A DNA stretch of 64,000 nucleotides from Porites lobata. Lineage: Eukaryota; Cnidaria; Anthozoa; Scleractinia; Poritidae. This document shows, in pieces, positions 22,441 to 34,909 of this stretch. The stretch covers positions 561,001-625,000 of the forward strand of contig CALNXK010000185.1 of assembly GCA_942486035.1 (NCBI GenBank), given 5' to 3'. Under the pieces are notes generated by a model. The model saw nothing but the letters and a program-made list of their open reading frames with translations, was not told the origin of the DNA and did not search any database. The translations under genes and the position numbers were made by a program. Position 1 is the stretch's first letter, and the number at the start of each line of letters is the position of its first letter.

Positions 22441-25400
22441 AGCGGCAATGCCTTTTTTAACCGCAAAACCCTTCACTGGACCGGAAACGATCGAACACAA
22501 CATCAAACCGACCGTGTAATCAAGATTTTCATCAAGATCTTTGGCCCTAGCGCAAATATGATGCAGGCATTCGTTCCAGACTTCATATGATAGTCCAAGC
22601 GACTTTCATTTTTCCGCAAAAGACCCTTTTTCTTAATAATGAATCATAACTGGGCGGAGTTTATTGACGGTGCGTTGAATTCCACGCGTTCCGTCACATA
22701 AAGCTAGTAGTCCGTAACGGTAAAATGAGTGTTGACACCTAAAGAAGTTTAGTCGATTGAATTTCAATACAAGCCTTTATTGACAGGTTCCTGGCCAGTA
22801 TTTATGCCCAAATATTTACTTCCTATTTCCAATCTGCCAGCTGAGTTTTCCAAGGACAGCAAAATTAGACCGAAAATTCGTAATTATATCTTGCGCAAGG
22901 TTATAGGTTTTCAGCCAAGGTAAACTGTATGTAAAGTTCCACGGTTGATTGGTAATCTTTTGTTTTAATTCTCTTAATAAATGGAGTTATATATGTCCAA
23001 ATCCAACGTAAAAACCGAAATCAAAAAAGCCAAAAGACGAAGCAAATGCTCAAGATTTATTGGACTGGATTGCATCGGGGCAGTATACGTTCTTTATACT
23101 TTACCTTGGTTCTCAAAGGCTGGAAGATGATTAACATTCTTGTAAAATAGAGGCTTGAAATGAGAGAGTTTTTCACTTTCTCATTTTCTTGGAAATGATG
23201 ATGCAATCACGAATCAAGCTCTTTGAAAAAACAGAACGAATATTGGAAAATTCTGGTCCCTCAATTCAAATCAACAGAAGCTGTTTAAATTATGTAAGGA
23301 CAACTACCCGCATGGCGTTTTTTTGTATGAAAGTGCAAATTGGTATTGATTTTTCGGTCACCTCGGGTCATGGAACAATACCGTACACGATACAACAATC
23401 CAGCAAAAAACAATACGAATGATTGATAAACTCTTCAAACTATAGTGCAAAGCCAAAATGCCTGTGGATATTGTTTCGTCCTTGAGTAATTCCATACATC
23501 CGGTGTAAAGATCCTTTTTGCTTTTTGCTGACCGTATCACACTGGTTAATGGACTTGCAACTCAAAAAAAAAAAAAAAAAAAAAGAACGAAAGAAATTTC
23601 GCGAAATGACGAATTCCAATCATCCACTTGAGTGAATGATTGGTTTGGGCGGTTGACATAGTGCAAATTACGTCAAGATTGTCTCTGGAAAGCCAAATCA
23701 TGTCTTGTTAAAAATGTACCTTTGAGTTCTTACGCATTTACGACGCAGGTGAAGCATAATTAAGGCCCCTTACTATTTAAAACATTTTCCGTGTTCAGTT
23801 CTTGATAACACCGCGAGTGTTCGCACTGACTTGCACACGGAGCGCTGACCGTGCTGATAAGTTTAAGTTAGCATGGCGATTAGCTGGTGCAATGTCCTTA
23901 AAGGTGCGTTTTAAACATGTTTAATTCACGAAGAAATAAGCGTACTCCACTATCGGTACAAACCATCGGTCAAGAGGGATTGAGGGAGCCGGAAAGAGAA
24001 AGATAAATCTTTCTCGAGGTTTGTTCCTTTTTCACAGGCGTGTTAAGTTTCTGAATGATCCTTTTTCCGTAACAAGAAATAAATGTTGACATAACAGTTA
24101 TTTTTTGCGCCAAAAGATGATATTAATCAGTACTCATGGGCGGCTGTGAATTTCGTTTTTGTGTGGTATATGCCAATGACCTTTCACCCTCCAGCAGCTG
24201 TTTCTAGCTGGGTATATTTCTTTAAACTGCTTGTTCTTTCTTTTATGGTGTCCATTTATAGCGGCTCTACCTTTTGCAGTACCTTGGAAAAACCATGCTC
24301 TATCCGGATTTTCATGCGAGTCACTGTGCTTTGTATCGTGTATGGGCGAGTGATCAGCCATTACTCAAGAAGGGTCATTTCTTTTATGTAATGCCAGGAT
24401 AAAAATAGCGCGGTATTGCATCAAATGCATTTATTTTTTCCTGTTATATAACTAACGAGTACAGAAGGATCGGAATGTGGACAAGCAAAGGCAAAAAGCA
24501 ACAGCTACATGGCAAGCAAACTCATAGCTCAGTGCTAAGTCATTGAGTCTCGATTGAGTCAGTCGTGGCTCGAATGTCCATGCATTCCACTTCAGTGATT
24601 AAGGGTCGAAAAGGGAAACACGAAGTTCACGGAAAATTGAGGTGATTCTTGAATATCGATACTAATTCAGTGCTAATGGTTCTACGTGGGAAACCTAACA
24701 CTCAAGCTGAGAAAACAATTCTGTCGTGTATATCGTTCCCTTTGAGAACCCGTTCCCTTTCGATATCATGTACAGCCAATGATATGACAACGTCACTGTT
24801 TGTTTTCCTCTAAGTGGGACACAGCGGTTAACATACCAGGGTGCATGTGTTTTTCCTCAGCTCTGCTCCGCATACCGGCTTAATCCGCGCGGGAAAGTTG
24901 AGCACCAAAACAAACTGGTACCTGTTTTGAAACAACCACTGTTTTTGATCTAAAAAAGACTTAGCAAATACGGAAGAATTTTTCTTGGCACCTGTAACGT
25001 TTAGCGAGACCTGGATCGCGTCAGATAATCCTTATCACGGAGTAGCAGTCTAAAAAGAGGAGGGCTCTGTCTCAATCAAATCTCCATCACCTTTTAAAAA
25101 AATCGAATAATTACTGATCGAGTCTATACATTAACCCTATTGCGGGTTTAAGATACGTCCGGATTGTTGGTATACTGTATCGATTGCTTATTTTTAACCT
25201 TTCTCTCTAAGCCGGATGAGAGAATCAACGAGAAAGCTCCCAATAGAATAAACACACTGGCTACCCGATATTGCAGATTTTATCACAAATCCCTTTTGAT
25301 TTCGACTTTGGATTTTGGCAACGCGTGCGGCCCTTCACTTTCGCGGTGCAAACACTTTCATTTCAGTTTTCAATCTCCAGTTTACCTTGGGGAAAGAGAT

Positions 25401-28032
25401 TGCTGTCTGTGTCGGAAATGGATGTTTTTCGACACACAAATGTGTGCTCGGTGTAGTTTATTTTCATTCATCAGACACAAAGGAACGACTTGACACAAAC
25501 AACGTAACTAAATCGTCAACGGAAAATACACCTCAGTTGATCAGTAGAGCCGAAATAAATGGCTAGTATTGCGGATTGGCCTTAATTTCTCTGTCATTCA
25601 GTCTGAAGCACAGAGAATGCCGGGTACGACAACAGAACGGAGATTCTATATCAGTGAACGGTTTGCACTGACACAAGGGTGTTCTCCGCCCTCCCCCTCT
25701 ATCGGAACCCGGCATCCGGATGACATGGAGAGAGGGTACATAAATTATTGCTCGCGACAGAAAAAACAACGACAAAGAGACTCGTTAGAAAATGATATAC
25801 CAGTCAAGCATGTGCTGATGTCCAGCGCTAGCATTCAGTTCAGTAATTAAGGTAAACCACGATACTAGTTTGAGTAAACACTCCTTTTGACTGTTTTGAG
25901 TCTCATCTGTACACGGCTTTGTTTTTGGTGTTTTCCGGCCGCCTTTTTTGTCCCCTGCTCATCCCGATCCGGTCTTAGGGGAACCCCAGATGAAGACCCG
26001 CGTCAGTCGCTTTGGAGATTTCATCGTATGATAGAGGTTTTTGTACACGTTTCCGTGGATTTTCATGTTTGTTGTTCTTTATGCCAGACTTTTCAATTAG
26101 GCTTTAGCCTTGTTGAGAACGATAGAAACATAATGATAAATCCAAAGCCCACGAAGGAATTAATAAAAATTGATTGGTTCTAATTATAGTATTACAGTCT
26201 CAATGTCTGCAACCGCATTAGCCCCTTGTATAAGGACACTGTAGTTCCCCTAGACTGCTAGCAGTCCGCCTTTTCTCTTAAGATCCGTCGAGTTCGCGGA
26301 CGGAGTGAGGACGTTTGACACTGAAAACGCTTTTAGCCAGTCCCCAGGCGTTTTAGAATCATAAACACGTCTCTAGGTGAACCGGGCGAATTCTGTCAAG
26401 TGTTAGTATTTGCTTTGAAAAGTGATAGCTGAAATCTGTGGTACTTTTAAAATTTCGTCGAAAGTTTCAGTCGTTCCTGTCTAGTCTATGACTCTGCTAG
26501 CTATAGAATAATGCGGTATAGAGGCCGGCTGCCTTACGATCAATTTATAGCTCCTGCTTCTGGAAATTTTCACTAAGCTGCAATGCAATAACGAGATTGC
26601 TCTCAGGTGCTATATCAGATTAAAACTTCATAGCAGACAAATCTTTAAAGAAAACGTATTGCGATTATGTTGAATTAGACCAACAGATTAGGCTGCCACA
26701 AAACTATTTGTCCTTTTGTCTTGCCTTATTAATTTTATTTTCTCATATTCCACTGTCTTTAAATCGAGGTCGTCTTTTAATCTTCTTTCATTGTTGTTTT
26801 ATTTTTATCTTTTTTGTAGAAAGAAGAGCTAATGGAATCAATATCTTGGAGCCGTTGAAGTGGATTCTTTCTATTTATATTGAACTGAGAATTCACGGTC
26901 ATGAAGTTGATGAACCGCCGTCGAAAACCGCCGGGTGAAGGTCAGAGTTTACTATGGAAAATACCGAAGAACTGAGTGGAGTTTAATTCAGGCGTTATAT
27001 AATCATACGAGTGACTTAATAATAAGACAAGACTGCCTCGCTATATTTTTTGCCTAAGCTAAGAAAACAGTGAAGAACTGAAATGCAGTACAAGAAATCG
27101 CTAAAATTGCATCGGATCAAAAAAATTTAACCACTTAGGAAGAAAGAGCACACCATTTGAATTAAGTAGGAAGAACTGTTATATATTGACAACTTCTGCG
27201 AATAAATATCTTCTTGAATCTATTATCGGGATTTCAATACAAATCCTTTATGTCTACGGCCATTTACTGACAAGTAACTCTCGACCCCGTATTGAACTTG
27301 GGCTGCCTGTGGTGCAACTGTCCTATGACATCGCTCGTGCTGCAGTGTGCGTGTCCCATGACACTGCGCAAGACTGTCCCACGACGTGACAGCGCTCGTC
27401 ACAGCGTGTACAATCAAGTGTGGGTTGCCAGAAGCCAACCGCAGATTGAAGGATTTTTCTTGTAGTCATGACCTACAAAATTTAACAAGAGAGGATGAGA
27501 AAGTTTGCAGGTATTGCCACAAGTTCAAGTGGCATTATATATCGTGTGTGGCCTATAGATTTCCACGTCCTGACGTTCCATGTGATTATCCACCCTCACT
27601 TAAAATGTTTTACCTTCTTTATTTGTCTGGAATGATTGTTCAAATGCTTAATTTCGGGCTGGTTGAAATATTTAATATGCCTTCGGTGTTTCATTTAAAG
27701 TTTTCTCTTAGAAAAATCGTCTGTCAAGTAAGTCCTTCCGAATTTTGGCTATGTATTCCAAGACCATGAGTACACGATATATTGAAGTGATTAAAATAAA
27801 TATTGCTATTTTCAAGTGTTCCATGTTGGTAATGAGTTCTTTCCATATCTACAAGGTTTGGTTTAAGTGGTAACATTCTTTAGGAGACATAATTAATAAG
27901 CCTTTTTCTCTAGATAAACCCCCTGACCTAATTTCCTTGACAAACATCTTAGCAGCGACAGGTTTCCATTTGAATTTTTTGGGTTTTCACCTACAGCAAG
28001 GACAAGCCCCCGGCAAAATTGATGGTCGATGG
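22441..28032. other. Gene-free region upstream of cyclin D
   Basis: About 5.6 kb with no supported exon. It contains a 20+ nt A-tract at about 23564 and, at about 27310-27415, diverged repeats of CTGTCCYAYGAC. Frames at 24134-24391, 25164-25850 and 27386-27769 overlap on opposite strands or have no recognisable domain. It may hold distal regulatory sequence. Confidence 0.4.
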
Positions 28033-28188
28033 GTGAGTTTCAGTATATATGTTGTAATTAATTTTTTTTTATCTCTGGTATAATTTTTATTTTTCTTTTG
28101 TTTCAACTTCATGAGCATACATTACCATACCCAAAAACAAAAGAAAAACAAAATTTACCTGAGATAAAAAATTAACTACAACATATAC
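28033..28188. mobile_element. AT-rich hairpin MITE
   Basis: TATATGTTGTAATTAATTTT at the left is the inverse of AAAATTAACTACAACATATA-like sequence at the right; inner arms (TTTTTCTTTTGTTT and AAACAAAAGAAAAA) also pair. About 155 bp, non-coding. Confidence 0.6.
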
Positions 28189-28654
28189 CTATCACTTTTC
28201 GTAAATAAGCAGTTTATCCCCCTCTGTTGCAATTAATTGCACGACCATTTTTATTGAACAAACTCACCAGAGTCAGGAAGGACAAATCATGAAAACTTAC
28301 AAACTTGAAGCAAAGCTTAGTGCAGTTAGAGTAGTTTGTTGATTTAACCAACAAAAAAAAAACAGTCCCAAACTTCAAAAGTTGGCAACAATTTCGAAAA
28401 ATGTTTCTCATTTGACCGCAGTGGACCTTGACCAAACCTTAAACTACTTGGGGTGTACGTGGGGAAGAAAAAAAAAGGCCAAAAAAGGCTCTTAAGGCGG
28501 CACCTCAGAGCGTTAGGTACAAAGCATTTGAAGAAGTTTGTATCATGTCTTAGATAGCTTCTTAAGGGTCAGCTTTAAGGCGATTTAGTATCCATGTATC
28601 CACAAACGTGTTTCAAAATGTAACCGCAATAAAAATAAAGGAAGTTAGAAACCT

Positions 28655-28803
28655 GGCCCCAGTTTTTCGCAAGGCGGATAGCACTATTCACTGGATAAAT
28701 ATTACTATCCAATGGATAGTGCAATTGGTTTCCCTAATACTTATCCTCTGGATAGCGATTTATCCCGTGGATAGCGCTATCCAGCTTTTGAACAACCGGG
28801 GCC
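28655..28803. mobile_element. MITE, GGCCCC..GGATAGCGCTATCC family, copy 1
   Basis: Termini GGCCCCAGTT and AACCGGGGCC with repeated inner motifs TGGATAG(C/T) in both orientations (GGATAGCGCTATCC is itself palindromic). A second copy is at 29512-29619. Confidence 0.7.
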
Positions 28804-29235
28804 AGAACACTGAACACGTACGTACAAGCCAAAACCCGCACGTTTAACCGCCGAAATTCTAGCGAAACCCCCTTACACCCCAGACACCCCACTGGAATGG
28901 GGTTGCTTTCAGATACCATCCAAACAGGAATTTTGTCGCACACTAGCTAAGGTATGGTTTTTCAACCCGAGACGAAATCTAAGGAAATCTATGCCATGTA
29001 AAATTTTCAAGCACGGCAGAAGTTTCAGCCGAATTTTACTTTGTCATCGTTTCATTTTTAGCCTTTTAGACCGTTATATTTGGGCCACAGCTATTGTATA
29101 AGAGAAGTGACATATCACGTAGCTAATTGCAATTATCTTTAGTATCTTATATATTATTTTATCTTGGTTAGAGACGACCTCCCTGAAAACCACCTGATGT
29201 GACGAGAGCTTTATCTATAACGATTATTACTTATC

Positions 29236-29252
29236 ATAATAATAATAATAAT

Positions 29253-29303
<51 letters not shown>

Positions 29304-29312
29304 AATGATAAT
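29236..29312 (+). repeat. AAT/AATG microsatellite
   Basis: (AAT)n followed by (ATAATG)n, about 75 bp, imperfect. Confidence 0.9.
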
Positions 29313-29511
29313 ATTTCATATGAACTTTGGATTTGACACTTTCGTCAAAGTCAGGTTACATATATAACGGTTATTTGTCAAAGATTCGATGTATTTTTAA
29401 CACCCATAATCCCCAAAACAAGCCAGCGAGCCGTGAAGTGTTGCATGCCGCGTAAGGACCACTTGGACAAACAGCCCAACAGAGACGAGAAGCTGGATCT
29501 TGGTGTAGATC

Positions 29512-29619
29512 AGGCCTTAGTTGTTCAAACGTTGTCGCTATCCACCGGATAAGTAGTGGGGAAACCGATTACGCTATCCACTGGATAGCGTTATCCAGCT
29601 TCTGAACAACTGGAGCCTG
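29512..29619. mobile_element. MITE, GGATAGCG family, copy 2
   Basis: Termini AGGCCTTAGTTGTTCAAACG and CTTCTGAACAACTGGAGCCT, interior CGCTATCCACCGGATAA / CTGGATAGCGTTATCC. Clearly related to 28655-28803. Confidence 0.65.
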
Positions 29620-30258
29620 GATCAGAAATATAGAAAAAAACTAAAGGCATGGTTGAGAGCAGTCGGACGTCGGATAAGTAATTGATTTGCCCATTAACCC
29701 TCATCAGGGGCTTCGCTTCTAATAAACAAGAGGCTATTCGCTGAAATGTTTGAGTGCAAAGTATTTTTAAAAAGGACCTTAATTTCTTGTTATTCACTTC
29801 AGTAAAGTAAACACATTTAAGACTGTTTATTTATTCGAATTCCATCACGTACAGATCTCCGTACAGTAAGAAATGCTCGCTCTTTGTCCACATCGCCTCG
29901 CTTTGTCAGTAATAACCGTTCATTGTACAAAACTAATTTGTTATTCTTTGTTCGCTTAAGAACAAATAATTACATATATTGTGGGATGAGAAGCTGAAGC
30001 CGTTTTGCACCTCAAAAGAACCGCCAACTGGACAATTTAAACGCTAGAGGGATCAGATTTATTGCCGAGCGCCTGTCCGCAAAAAATTCCCCCAAGGAAT
30101 TAACGCCGAATAAATGGTCAATGACAATGAAGTTTAGAGATAAGGTTTAGGAAATTTAGGGTCATATTATACGGGGCCAGACTCATTCGCCTATTGGCAG
30201 CCTTTCGACCGGTCCTCCGTCAAAATACTCCTGCCGAAACTTAAGAGTCAGTGCTACT

Positions 30259-30654
30259 AGGGGCACCCAACGTCAGTTTTCGGAAAATATCTGTTCGGAA
30301 GAATATTTGAGATCTAGAATTTTCGGAACATTTGTCGTTAAATTTCTCGCTTGCTTGCCTGCCTCTCCTAAGATTTTCGAACATCTAAAAAATGGTACGT
30401 ATAATTGCCCACTTTTAACGGATTTTTACCCTAAAAAAGGTCACCTAGCATTTTCGAAAGCCCCTTTTCTGGCTGAAATTTTCGAAAAATGATCCCTATA
30501 ATTTTCAGATCACCAGACTTTCAGCTAGGAAATCCGAACAGATAAAGAATTTTTAGGGGATAAAGATATGCCTATATCTACCGTTTGAATACTAAAAGAC
30601 TTTAAACAATGCTATGTTTAAGTGGTTTAGAACTATAGTCTCGTTGGATGCCCC
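30259..30654. mobile_element. Inverted-repeat element, CAGGGGCACC family, intact copy
   Basis: AGGGGCACCCAACG at the left and CGTTGGATGCCCC at the right. The sequence runs opposite to the copy at 2889-3447 and matches it throughout, apart from the nested insert there. Open frames over 30307-30492 are repeat sequence. Confidence 0.72.
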
Positions 30655-31381
30655 AGCAGTTTTCCAGGTCAAAATTGCCACGAAACGAAGATGATGACTA
30701 CTGTAACTAACTGAGCTTACGTAACTGAGCTTTTCAGGCAAACAATGCCAGCATACAAAAGTGAAATTTACTTATGACAATCCAGTAGTTGTTTAACTGA
30801 AAAAACCAAGCCACAGAGACGCTGAAAAAGTTCATGACCCTTACGAATATTCTTTCAATGATTCTTAAGAGTTTAAATTAAACAACGAAGTGTAAAAAAA
30901 GTATGGCAAAGAATGGGTACAGCTATTTCTAGTTTACAAATACAATGGCGCACAGATGGATTACGAATGTAATAGCAAGCCCAATTTAGAAGACTGTCTT
31001 TGTTTGAAGAGCTATTTCAAGCCTAACCATTCAATATTCAAAGGGCTTCATTCAGTGAATAACAATAATACAAAAGAACCCACCCTATGGACTAATCTGC
31101 AGGATATTTCGCTGGTCCACTGAGTCATACCCCTGGTGGCTTGCTTGTTCTAGACGAGTAGGCGTTCAGACAGATTAGAGTTGCGCGAAATGGAGAGCAA
31201 GGGGAAAACGCAGAAGGAAGAAGGAGCTCGGAGAGAAGATCTCCATTAACCTTTCTCACTACCCCCACCCCGCCGCTTTCTTTTCCTGCCCAGTATTCTT
31301 TACGCCGTCTCTAGCCTGTCTTCTCTCTTCGTTCTTCTCTTTTTCTTTCCTCTCTCGAACACCTCGCGTTTTCTAATTCGT
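30655..31381. other. Gene-free stretch
   Basis: No exon or bounded element seen; C/T-rich low-complexity sequence at about 31255-31370 precedes the MITE at 31382. Confidence 0.4.
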
Positions 31382-31500
31382 TAGCCTGAGTATCAGGCGT
31401 TTCTGGGGAAAAGGGGAAAGGTGGAAGCGAAAAAGGGAGAGAGCTAAGTTCTAAAATCTCCTCTCCCCTAGCCCCTTAGGAAGGCCTGATACTCGGGCTA
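31382..31500. mobile_element. Hairpin MITE, TAGCCTGCG family, copy 6 (perfect 9-bp duplication)
   Basis: 119-bp hairpin, TAGCCTGAGTATCAGGCG to GCCTGATACTCGGGCTA, flanked exactly by CTAATTCGT (31373-31381 and 31501-31509). Its stem has diverged from the other copies (GTATCAG for GTAGCAAG) while pairing is preserved on both arms. Confidence 0.88.
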
Positions 31501-32233
31501 CTAATTCGTGCGCCCTATTTGCCCTCCCCATGGGGTGCCAGCCAAGAAGTTAGCACCAGGCCAGGTTACATTTATCCAAACTGACTTACTTATGTCGCGC
31601 GCTGATAGACTGATATCAGTTATCGCCTTCTGAAAAGGTACATTCTCATCCACACACAAGGGAATGTGGAAACGTTGTTTACGAAAAACGGTCTTCTTTG
31701 GTGAGCATTTTAGAAACTAAGGGTGTCCACTGACCGTTTTTAGCTGATACACGTTGCATGGTTGAACGGAAGGCAAAAATATAGAAGCGGAAGATCGAGG
31801 CCACTGCGTCAGACTCGTACATCTTTGACAAATGACAACAGCTTCAGAATTTAAACAAATCTGCGGAAATCAAATTTTCAAAGACAATTGCTCTTTTTTT
31901 TACAACTTTTAGCTACTTTTGAATACTTGACGTTTTAATAGTTTGAAGTATTTTATAATAACGTTTTTACCAAAAATACGTCATAGGCAGCTACCTATAC
32001 GCCAGAACGCACGTACGTACTGCGGAAAAAATGTCGAAAACAAATAAAACACAAAGACAAACAATACAAAATGGAAAAACAAAGCAAAGGAACGGAAGGC
32101 AAATAAGGAATAGCTGAAAAACGGTGCATTTACCAATGTATTAAACACCCCTTTAACTTTTCTCAAATAATTTTTCTCAAGCAAAATGGGGTGCTTTTTC
32201 CCCGCCGACCTTTCCACACCATTGTCACGGTAC

Positions 32234-32352
32234 TACCGTATTTATTCGAATAAGCGCCCAGCCTCGAATAAGCGCCCACCTCGAATAAGCGCCCACTCTC
32301 AAGGTCCAAAAATTTAATAAGCGCCCAGGGCGGTTAATCGAATAAATACGGT
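32234..32352. mobile_element. MITE with AATAAGCGCCC tandem interior
   Basis: Termini TACCGTATTTATTCGAATAA and the inverted CGAATAAATACGGTTA. Inside are four copies of AATAAGCGCCCA spaced by CCTCG. Related in style to 2945-3121 and 56294-56613. Confidence 0.65.
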
Positions 32353-32786
32353 TAAACAATCAGAGACGGAAATTAATTTTATTGAAAACGCAACCACGTG
32401 ATAACAATTTGTTAGAGGGGTTAGAGCTGAGTTGGAAAATTGTGCTTGCGTCTAGTGGTAATTTTATGGCGGCTTTACACGTATTATACAGACATGACAG
32501 AAGATAATCCGATATCTTCCTCACAGAAACGTTGCATCCCCACCCCCCTCCCCTAACCAATCGTCGCAATTAAGCGGCCTGGTGCCTAAGCGTGACACGT
32601 TGCGTGATTAAGAAGGCGAGAAAATGTATTTGCATTTCTCTTTTGCGGAGATGGAAAACATTCTGTTCTTTCGCTACTCCAGGTTGCTTCCCTGTCAGAC
32701 TGAAATTTTCTACTGCTTATTGTGTAATTTACGAAGGAACAAAGATTTATTTCGGTAACCTGGATGCGTGAAGTTTCGCTGAAAGC

Positions 32787-33548
32787 ATGTTCATGAGTAA
32801 CCTTTGGAGTAAGCGACGACCTCTTGTGGCTTATGGCTGGGTGTTCTTCGCGATTGTTTTAATTTCAATTTTATATCTAGTAAGATCTAGTTTTAAGCAT
32901 CCGAAGACGGAACAGGTTATCAGAATTTTGTCTTTTGGCGATTCGTTGACCGCGGGTAGCACTGGAATAGGAAGAAAACGGCATCCATATTCGATAACAC
33001 TACAACAACACTTGGATTCTCATCATCACACACTGCTTGGAAGGAACATATTACCGATCTTCGAAGTTCATAACGCTGGGATTTCGGGTGAAAGAGCGGT
33101 AGATCAAATGTTTCCACGCTTAGAAAAAATCTTACAAGATGCAAGAACAAAATACACATGGGTGATAATTCTTGGGGGCACAAACGACTTGTCAAAGTAC
33201 AGAAATAGTTCGTCGATGGGAGACTTTAAATCTATTTTCTATGCTTTAGTAAACCTTCACAACATGACTCATAGTTATGGAGCCAGAACGGTTGCGATCA
33301 CCATTCCTGATAGAGAATGCGTGGGTTCGGGAAGGTGTTATTATCTAAGCAGAACACAGTCAAAAGTGAACGACCTTCTCCGAGATTTCGCCGCTCAAAA
33401 CACAAACAAAGTAGTGCTTGTCGACTTGGCCAACGAGATCCTACTTCCGCGAGATGAAAGACTCTTGGGTGATTATGTGCATTTTAATGAGGACGGCTAC
33501 CAAAAGATGGCAGATGCTATTTACAGTTCAATAAAAGAACGTATCTAA
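32787..33548 (+). CDS. SGNH-hydrolase family protein, intronless, membrane-anchored
   Basis: A single uninterrupted 253-residue frame. A basic N-terminus and a hydrophobic segment at about residues 13-33 suggest a type II signal anchor, placing the catalytic domain in the secretory lumen or outside the cell. All SGNH blocks are present: block I GDSLTAG (51-57, nucleophile Ser53), block II NAGISG (96-101), block III GGTND (130-134, Asn133) and block V DYVHFNEDGY (Asp229, His232). The family hydrolyses ester bonds in lipids, sugars or acylated proteins; the substrate is not deducible. I chose the ATG at 32787; a second in-frame ATG lies two codons on. An AATAAA occurs at about 33796. There are no introns, unlike the neighbouring genes, which fits retroposition or old lateral gain. 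No frame damage. Confidence 0.92.
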   Translation: MFMSNLWSKRRPLVAYGWVFFAIVLISILYLVRSSFKHPKTEQVIRILSFGDSLTAGSTGIGRKRHPYSITLQQHLDSHHHTLLGRNILPIFEVHNAGISGERAVDQMFPRLEKILQDARTKYTWVIILGGTNDLSKYRNSSSMGDFKSIFYALVNLHNMTHSYGARTVAITIPDRECVGSGRCYYLSRTQSKVNDLLRDFAAQNTNKVVLVDLANEILLPRDERLLGDYVHFNEDGYQKMADAIYSSIKERI

Positions 33549-33795
33549 GTGAGACTTTTTCAATAGACTTTTTCTTGAAGAAAACCGGAAGTACTAAACC
33601 CGGAAGTAATTCAAAACTGATTTTGACTCTGACGATCTTTCGGTTGGAATATCTCAGAACGACCAGAATTGTACCTTTTACACAATAAGCTGTCTGAGAA
33701 TATCTGCTTGTGAGTTTCCGATTAGGGCTCATCAACAGTTTTCGCAGTGTGCCTGGTGCTTTGTTTCTTTTTTCTCCTAGCCAGTTATGATAAAT

Positions 33796-33801
33796 AATAA
33801 A
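33796..33801 (+). terminator. Putative polyadenylation signal of the SGNH gene
   Basis: AATAAA about 250 nt after the stop codon. Placement is plausible only. Confidence 0.45.
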
Positions 33802-34568
33802 TTGGCCCACGGTGAGAATAGTTGTTCTGGCCAAAATGTACAACCATTTTTGTGGCCTGCATTCAATAGTAATTTATTACAAGCAAATAGGTTGAGGGTT
33901 GTGTAACTATTTTATTTATATATATATAATATATAGAAAGTAAACTTCTGTGTCGAATGAAGATACTAAAAACAATGAAAAACGAAAGTCTTCTTTGTTT
34001 TTGCGCTATGCGTTTCACCGCTGTTGCGGCTCTTCAGGCATAGCAAAGTGTTTTTATTAACTTATTACGTCACAGACGTAATTGTAATTACAATTATAAT
34101 GGCTCTTGTAATTTGTAGCACGCGCGAGCAATTAGCGTAATTTCAAATCATTAAGAACGGGTTTATATTTCAAAATAAAAAACCTCTCTTTGTTTTTTCT
34201 CATGCCCTCGGAGGGGCTGAGAATCTTGTAAAACGGAAAGATAGTAAACTGAGGAGTCAATCCCGCCGCACATTCATCGATATATATATATATATAAAAT
34301 ATATTTTAAAAACATCCTGTAGTGAGAAGCCCAGTCCATTCTCTCTTGCCCAGCCCCATGAAAGTGAAGGGAGTGTTCATTAAGAAATTAAGAAAACACA
34401 CCTAGATTAGGTAGCTACAGAACTCCAGTGAAAAGGAGTGGCTATTAGGCCCTTTGCAGCTAGCAGTTCACGTGGTACAAAACTGCCATGCGCTAGAGTA
34501 AAAGTCGAATGGCTAGCTGCCAATGGCCTACTCCCATAAACTAAAAGGGTTCAAAAAATCAGATGAGT

Positions 34569-34868
34569 CAGGGGCGTAGCCAGGATTTTTCAAAGGGGGG
34601 GGGGGGGTTACAGAGGCTACTCACCACTGCTCTCCCTTGTGTATCAGCGGGCTCAGTCGTATTAGCGCAGCATGAAGGCCCATATTGACTAAAGACGAGC
34701 TGTTGACGAAAATGCTTTACAAAAAAAACAAAATTTAAAAAAGTGGGCTTTTCAACAATGGCTTTTGTCATGGCGTTTTCGCCACCTGAATGTTGTAGGT
34801 TGTTTGCTCAAAAGAAGGCCTACCAAGGGGGGTCACGGCACCCCCGGACCCCCCTAGCTACATCCCTG
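34569..34868. mobile_element. hAT-like MITE, CAGGGGCGTAGCCAGG family
   Basis: Exactly 300 bp with ends CAGGGGCGTAGCCAGG and CCTAGCTACATCCCTG, flanked by AGATGAGT (34561-34568) and AGTTGAGT (34869-34876): an 8-bp duplication with one mismatch, diagnostic of hAT elements. Contains a 13-G run and CCCCCGGACCCCCC. No transposase. Confidence 0.78.
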
Positions 34869-34909
34869 AGTTGAGTAACAAAAAGTTCCCATCATTTTAG
34901 AGTACAGTG

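Noticed and set aside
25164..25850. Cluster of overlapping frames on both strands
   Set aside because: Typical chance frames in moderately GC-rich non-coding DNA; no motif.
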